A stretch of 5,540 nucleotides of DNA from Planctomycetota bacterium (lineage in GTDB: Bacteria > Planctomycetota > PUPC01 > DSUN01): positions 1 to 5,540 of the forward strand of contig VGYW01000511.1 in assembly GCA_016872875.1 (NCBI GenBank), read 5' to 3'. Under the pieces are notes generated by a model. The model saw only the letters and a list, made by a program, of their open reading frames with translations, was not told where the DNA came from and did no database searches. Of this stretch, positions 3,837-5,540 are shown one piece after another. Position 1 is the first letter of the stretch, and the number at the start of each line of letters is the position of its first letter. The translations under genes were made by a program, and so were the position numbers.

Positions 3837-4683
3837 CGACACGTGGGCGCTGGCGCTGCTGCTGAAGTCGCCCGAGGTGGACCTCAAGATGGTGGTGACC
3901 GACACGGGCGACACGGTGTACCGCGCGAAGATCGCGGCGAAACTCCTCGAGGTGGCGAAGCGCACGGAGGTGCAGGTCGCCGTCGGCATTCAACAGAAGG
4001 GCCACGGGAAGCCGCAGGGACCCTGGGTGGCTGACTACGACCTGGCGAAATACCCGGGCAAGGTGCACGACGACGGCGTGGCGGCGTTGATCGACATGAT
4101 CATGGCGGCGCCGCAGCCCGTCACCCTCATCTGCATCGGCCCCGTGCCGAACATTAAGGCCGCGCTCGCCAAACAGCCCGAGATAGCGAAGAAGGCACGC
4201 TTCGTGGGCATGCACGGCAGCATCCGCAAGGGCTACAACGGCGGCCCCAAGCCGCAGCCCGAATACAACGTCAAGCAGGACGTCAAGGCGTGCCAGGCCG
4301 TCTTCACCGCCCCCTGGCCCATGACCATCACGCCGCTCGACACCTGCGGCATCGTGCGCCTGCGGGGCGACAAGTATCGCAAGGTCGCAGAATCGGACGA
4401 CGCCATCGCCAAGGCGGTCATCGAGAACTACCGCTTCTGGTGGAAGGCCCACAACCCGAACAAGCCGGAGAAGATAGACGCCAGCTCGGTCCTCTTCGAC
4501 ACCGTGGCCATCTACCTCACGTTCTCGACCGACCTGCTGAACATGGAGCGGCTCAACATCGTCGTCACCGACGACGGCTTCACCCGCGAGGACCCCCAGG
4601 GCAAGGCGATGGACTGCGCAATGTCCTGGAAAGACCTCTCCGCCTTCGAGGACCTCCTCGTCGCGCGTCTTACCGGCAAATGA
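3700..4683 (+). CDS. Exported nucleoside hydrolase-like protein
   Basis: The product is 327 aa, about the normal length for the inosine-uridine nucleoside hydrolase family, which cleaves the N-glycosidic bond of nucleosides using a bound calcium ion. The family's N-terminal acidic motif is present as DTDIGGDIDD (38-47). Next come LICIGPVPNIKAAL, the usual GPLTN region with Pro for Thr, and PEYNVKQDVKACQAVF (E188, N190), matching the substrate-binding EFN motif. D267 in VLFDTVA matches the C-terminal calcium-binding Asp, but the preceding position, His in classical enzymes, is F266. Residues 7-25 form a hydrophobic signal segment with an A-T-A cleavage site near 24, so it is probably periplasmic; the n-region lacks Lys and Arg, which is odd. 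AGGAGG at 3690-3695 fixes the start. It is the first gene of a likely two-gene operon. The substrate is unknown. Confidence 0.88.
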   Translation: MFTVEGIAWAAGLLIVGLACAATAAEGTAAGRIPVILDTDIGGDIDDTWALALLLKSPEVDLKMVVTDTGDTVYRAKIAAKLLEVAKRTEVQVAVGIQQKGHGKPQGPWVADYDLAKYPGKVHDDGVAALIDMIMAAPQPVTLICIGPVPNIKAALAKQPEIAKKARFVGMHGSIRKGYNGGPKPQPEYNVKQDVKACQAVFTAPWPMTITPLDTCGIVRLRGDKYRKVAESDDAIAKAVIENYRFWWKAHNPNKPEKIDASSVLFDTVAIYLTFSTDLLNMERLNIVVTDDGFTREDPQGKAMDCAMSWKDLSAFEDLLVARLTGK

Positions 4684-4694
4684 GGCGTTGAGCG

Positions 4695-5468
4695 ATGGCC
4701 ACTCTGGAGAGCACGCCGTCGGCCTTGCTCGTTGTGTTGGTTGCCACAGGGTTAGCGGCGGCTGCGGGCGGTCCGGCGCCCGCGGGGCCGGTGCCGGCGG
4801 CTGAACTGCTCGCGCACTTTCCCGACCGGGCACACGCCGCGGTGTGGCGCAACTGGCAGGCGGTGGAGCCTGAGCGAATCGCGAAGCTGCTCGGCACCTC
4901 GGTGGAGAACGTGGCGGCGATGGCCAACTCGATGGGCCTGCCGCCCGCCGCACCTATCCCGCCCGAGCAAAAGGCCCGCGGCTACTTCTGGATGACCCTG
5001 TGCCGCCGAAACTGGCACCTGCTCCCAATGGAGCAACTGGCCGCCCTCCTGGAGACGACGCCCCAGGGGTTGATGAACTTCCTCCAGGTGGAGGAGCACG
5101 CGAACTGGGTCATCCTGGGCGGCTCGAAGCCGGCGTGCGAGCCGGTGCGCTACGAGCCGCCGAACCCCGAGGTCCGCCAGAAAGCCGCGCGGATAAAGCA
5201 GATTGTGCGGGAGCTCTTTGAGGAGGAGCTACGCAAGCCGGGCGAGCCGCGGTTCGCCTTCGTCCGCCGCCTGAGCGAGCCGAAGCCCTCCTACGCGCTC
5301 CCCGCGCAGCCGGCCAAGCGGCTCTTCGCCCCCAGGTTCATCTGCTCCTACCTGAAAATCTACGGCGAGCCACTTTTCGGGCGTGAAATGATGCCTGCTC
5401 TGGTTTACAGCACGGCTGGGCCGAGGGCAGTTTCCCGAAGCGCCGCGCATTCCACTGCAAACCGATGA
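4695..5468 (+). CDS. Exported protein of unknown function, probably truncated
   Basis: This frame encodes 257 aa, starting 11 bases after the nucleoside hydrolase stop, with TGAGG overlapping that stop; co-transcription is likely. Residues 9-24 form a hydrophobic signal segment with Ala-rich cleavage sites. Two helix-turn-helix-like segments follow: PERIAKLLGTSVENVAAMA (59-77) and LPMEQLAALLETTPQGLMNFL (110-130), the second after RGYFWMTLCRRNWHLLP. Later conserved-looking parts are KPACEPVRYEPP and PRFICSYLKIYGEPLF (213-228). From memory, this order opens a much longer family of uncharacterised proteins in Verrucomicrobia, Planctomycetes and Paenibacillus. After F228 that resemblance stops, and the last 29 residues look like random translation. 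No other frame restores it, so a rearrangement near 5379 is more likely than a single frameshift. Confidence 0.65.
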   Translation: MATLESTPSALLVVLVATGLAAAAGGPAPAGPVPAAELLAHFPDRAHAAVWRNWQAVEPERIAKLLGTSVENVAAMANSMGLPPAAPIPPEQKARGYFWMTLCRRNWHLLPMEQLAALLETTPQGLMNFLQVEEHANWVILGGSKPACEPVRYEPPNPEVRQKAARIKQIVRELFEEELRKPGEPRFAFVRRLSEPKPSYALPAQPAKRLFAPRFICSYLKIYGEPLFGREMMPALVYSTAGPRAVSRSAAHSTANR

Positions 5469-5540
5469 CTTCCTGCGCCGCACCCCGAGGCCTGGCGCGC
5501 CCCCCGTTGTCCGCGCCGGCACCCGGGCTGGGGTCCCGTG
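5379..5540. other. Unexplained tail after the break
   Basis: Here the text of the preceding gene stops resembling its family. One other plus-strand frame stays open to the window end (FPEAPRIPLQTDDFLRR from about 5440), and the minus strand is open too. I recognise neither and see no promoter or repeat. It may be foreign sequence joined by a rearrangement. Confidence 0.3.

Noticed and set aside
3127..4953. A 608-codon open frame on the minus strand
   Set aside because: It is the antisense shadow of the nucleoside hydrolase gene and its neighbours, caused by high GC. It has no ribosome binding site and no recognisable domain.

Overview
The window is GC-rich bacterial DNA. The gene content suggests a member of the Planctomycetota or a related PVC-type lineage: an exported nucleoside hydrolase-like protein, a DUF433 protein, a PIN-domain gene paired with a small DPIVEEVR-type partner, and many dispersed palindromic repeats. 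This assignment rests on protein style only; there is no rRNA or other marker gene.

Positions 1-1184 hold no gene I can support. The stretch is dense in repeats: a T/G-rich quasi-periodic tract (32-86), six consecutive inverted repeats (87-339), a 70-bp module present twice (344-413 and 1066-1135) that carries a TTGACA promoter box, a tandem array of three hairpin units with a period of about 82 bp (500-713), and an inverted pair of 9-bp tandem repeats (932-1037). The promoter in the first 70-bp module points into the tandem array, so that array may be transcribed as a structured RNA.

Positions 1185-3099 carry four minus-strand genes in three transcription units, each with its own recognisable sigma70-like promoter. 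In transcription order they are an orphan DUF433 antitoxin-like gene (2714-3046), a PIN-domain toxin-like gene followed by a small conserved partner (2053-2526 and 1840-2049, a toxin-antitoxin-like pair in toxin-first order), and a small SHOCT-like protein with an eight-ligand zinc-binding domain (1185-1535). A 14-bp perfect palindrome lies in the leader of the PIN operon.

Positions 3100-3699 are a divergent intergenic region. It contains a doubtful Ser-run/Asp-run reading frame built on a perfect 21-bp trinucleotide inverted repeat, then a clear promoter and a 21-bp palindromic site upstream of the plus-strand operon. That operon holds an exported nucleoside hydrolase-like protein (3700-4683) and, 11 bp downstream, an exported protein of unknown function (4695-5468). 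The second protein seems to lose its family-like sequence near 5379 and may be truncated by a rearrangement. The last 160 bases are unexplained.

I do not claim a proven new system. The best candidates for something undescribed are the promoter plus tandem hairpin array at 390-713, the cluster of palindromes at 87-339, and the SHOCT/zinc protein.
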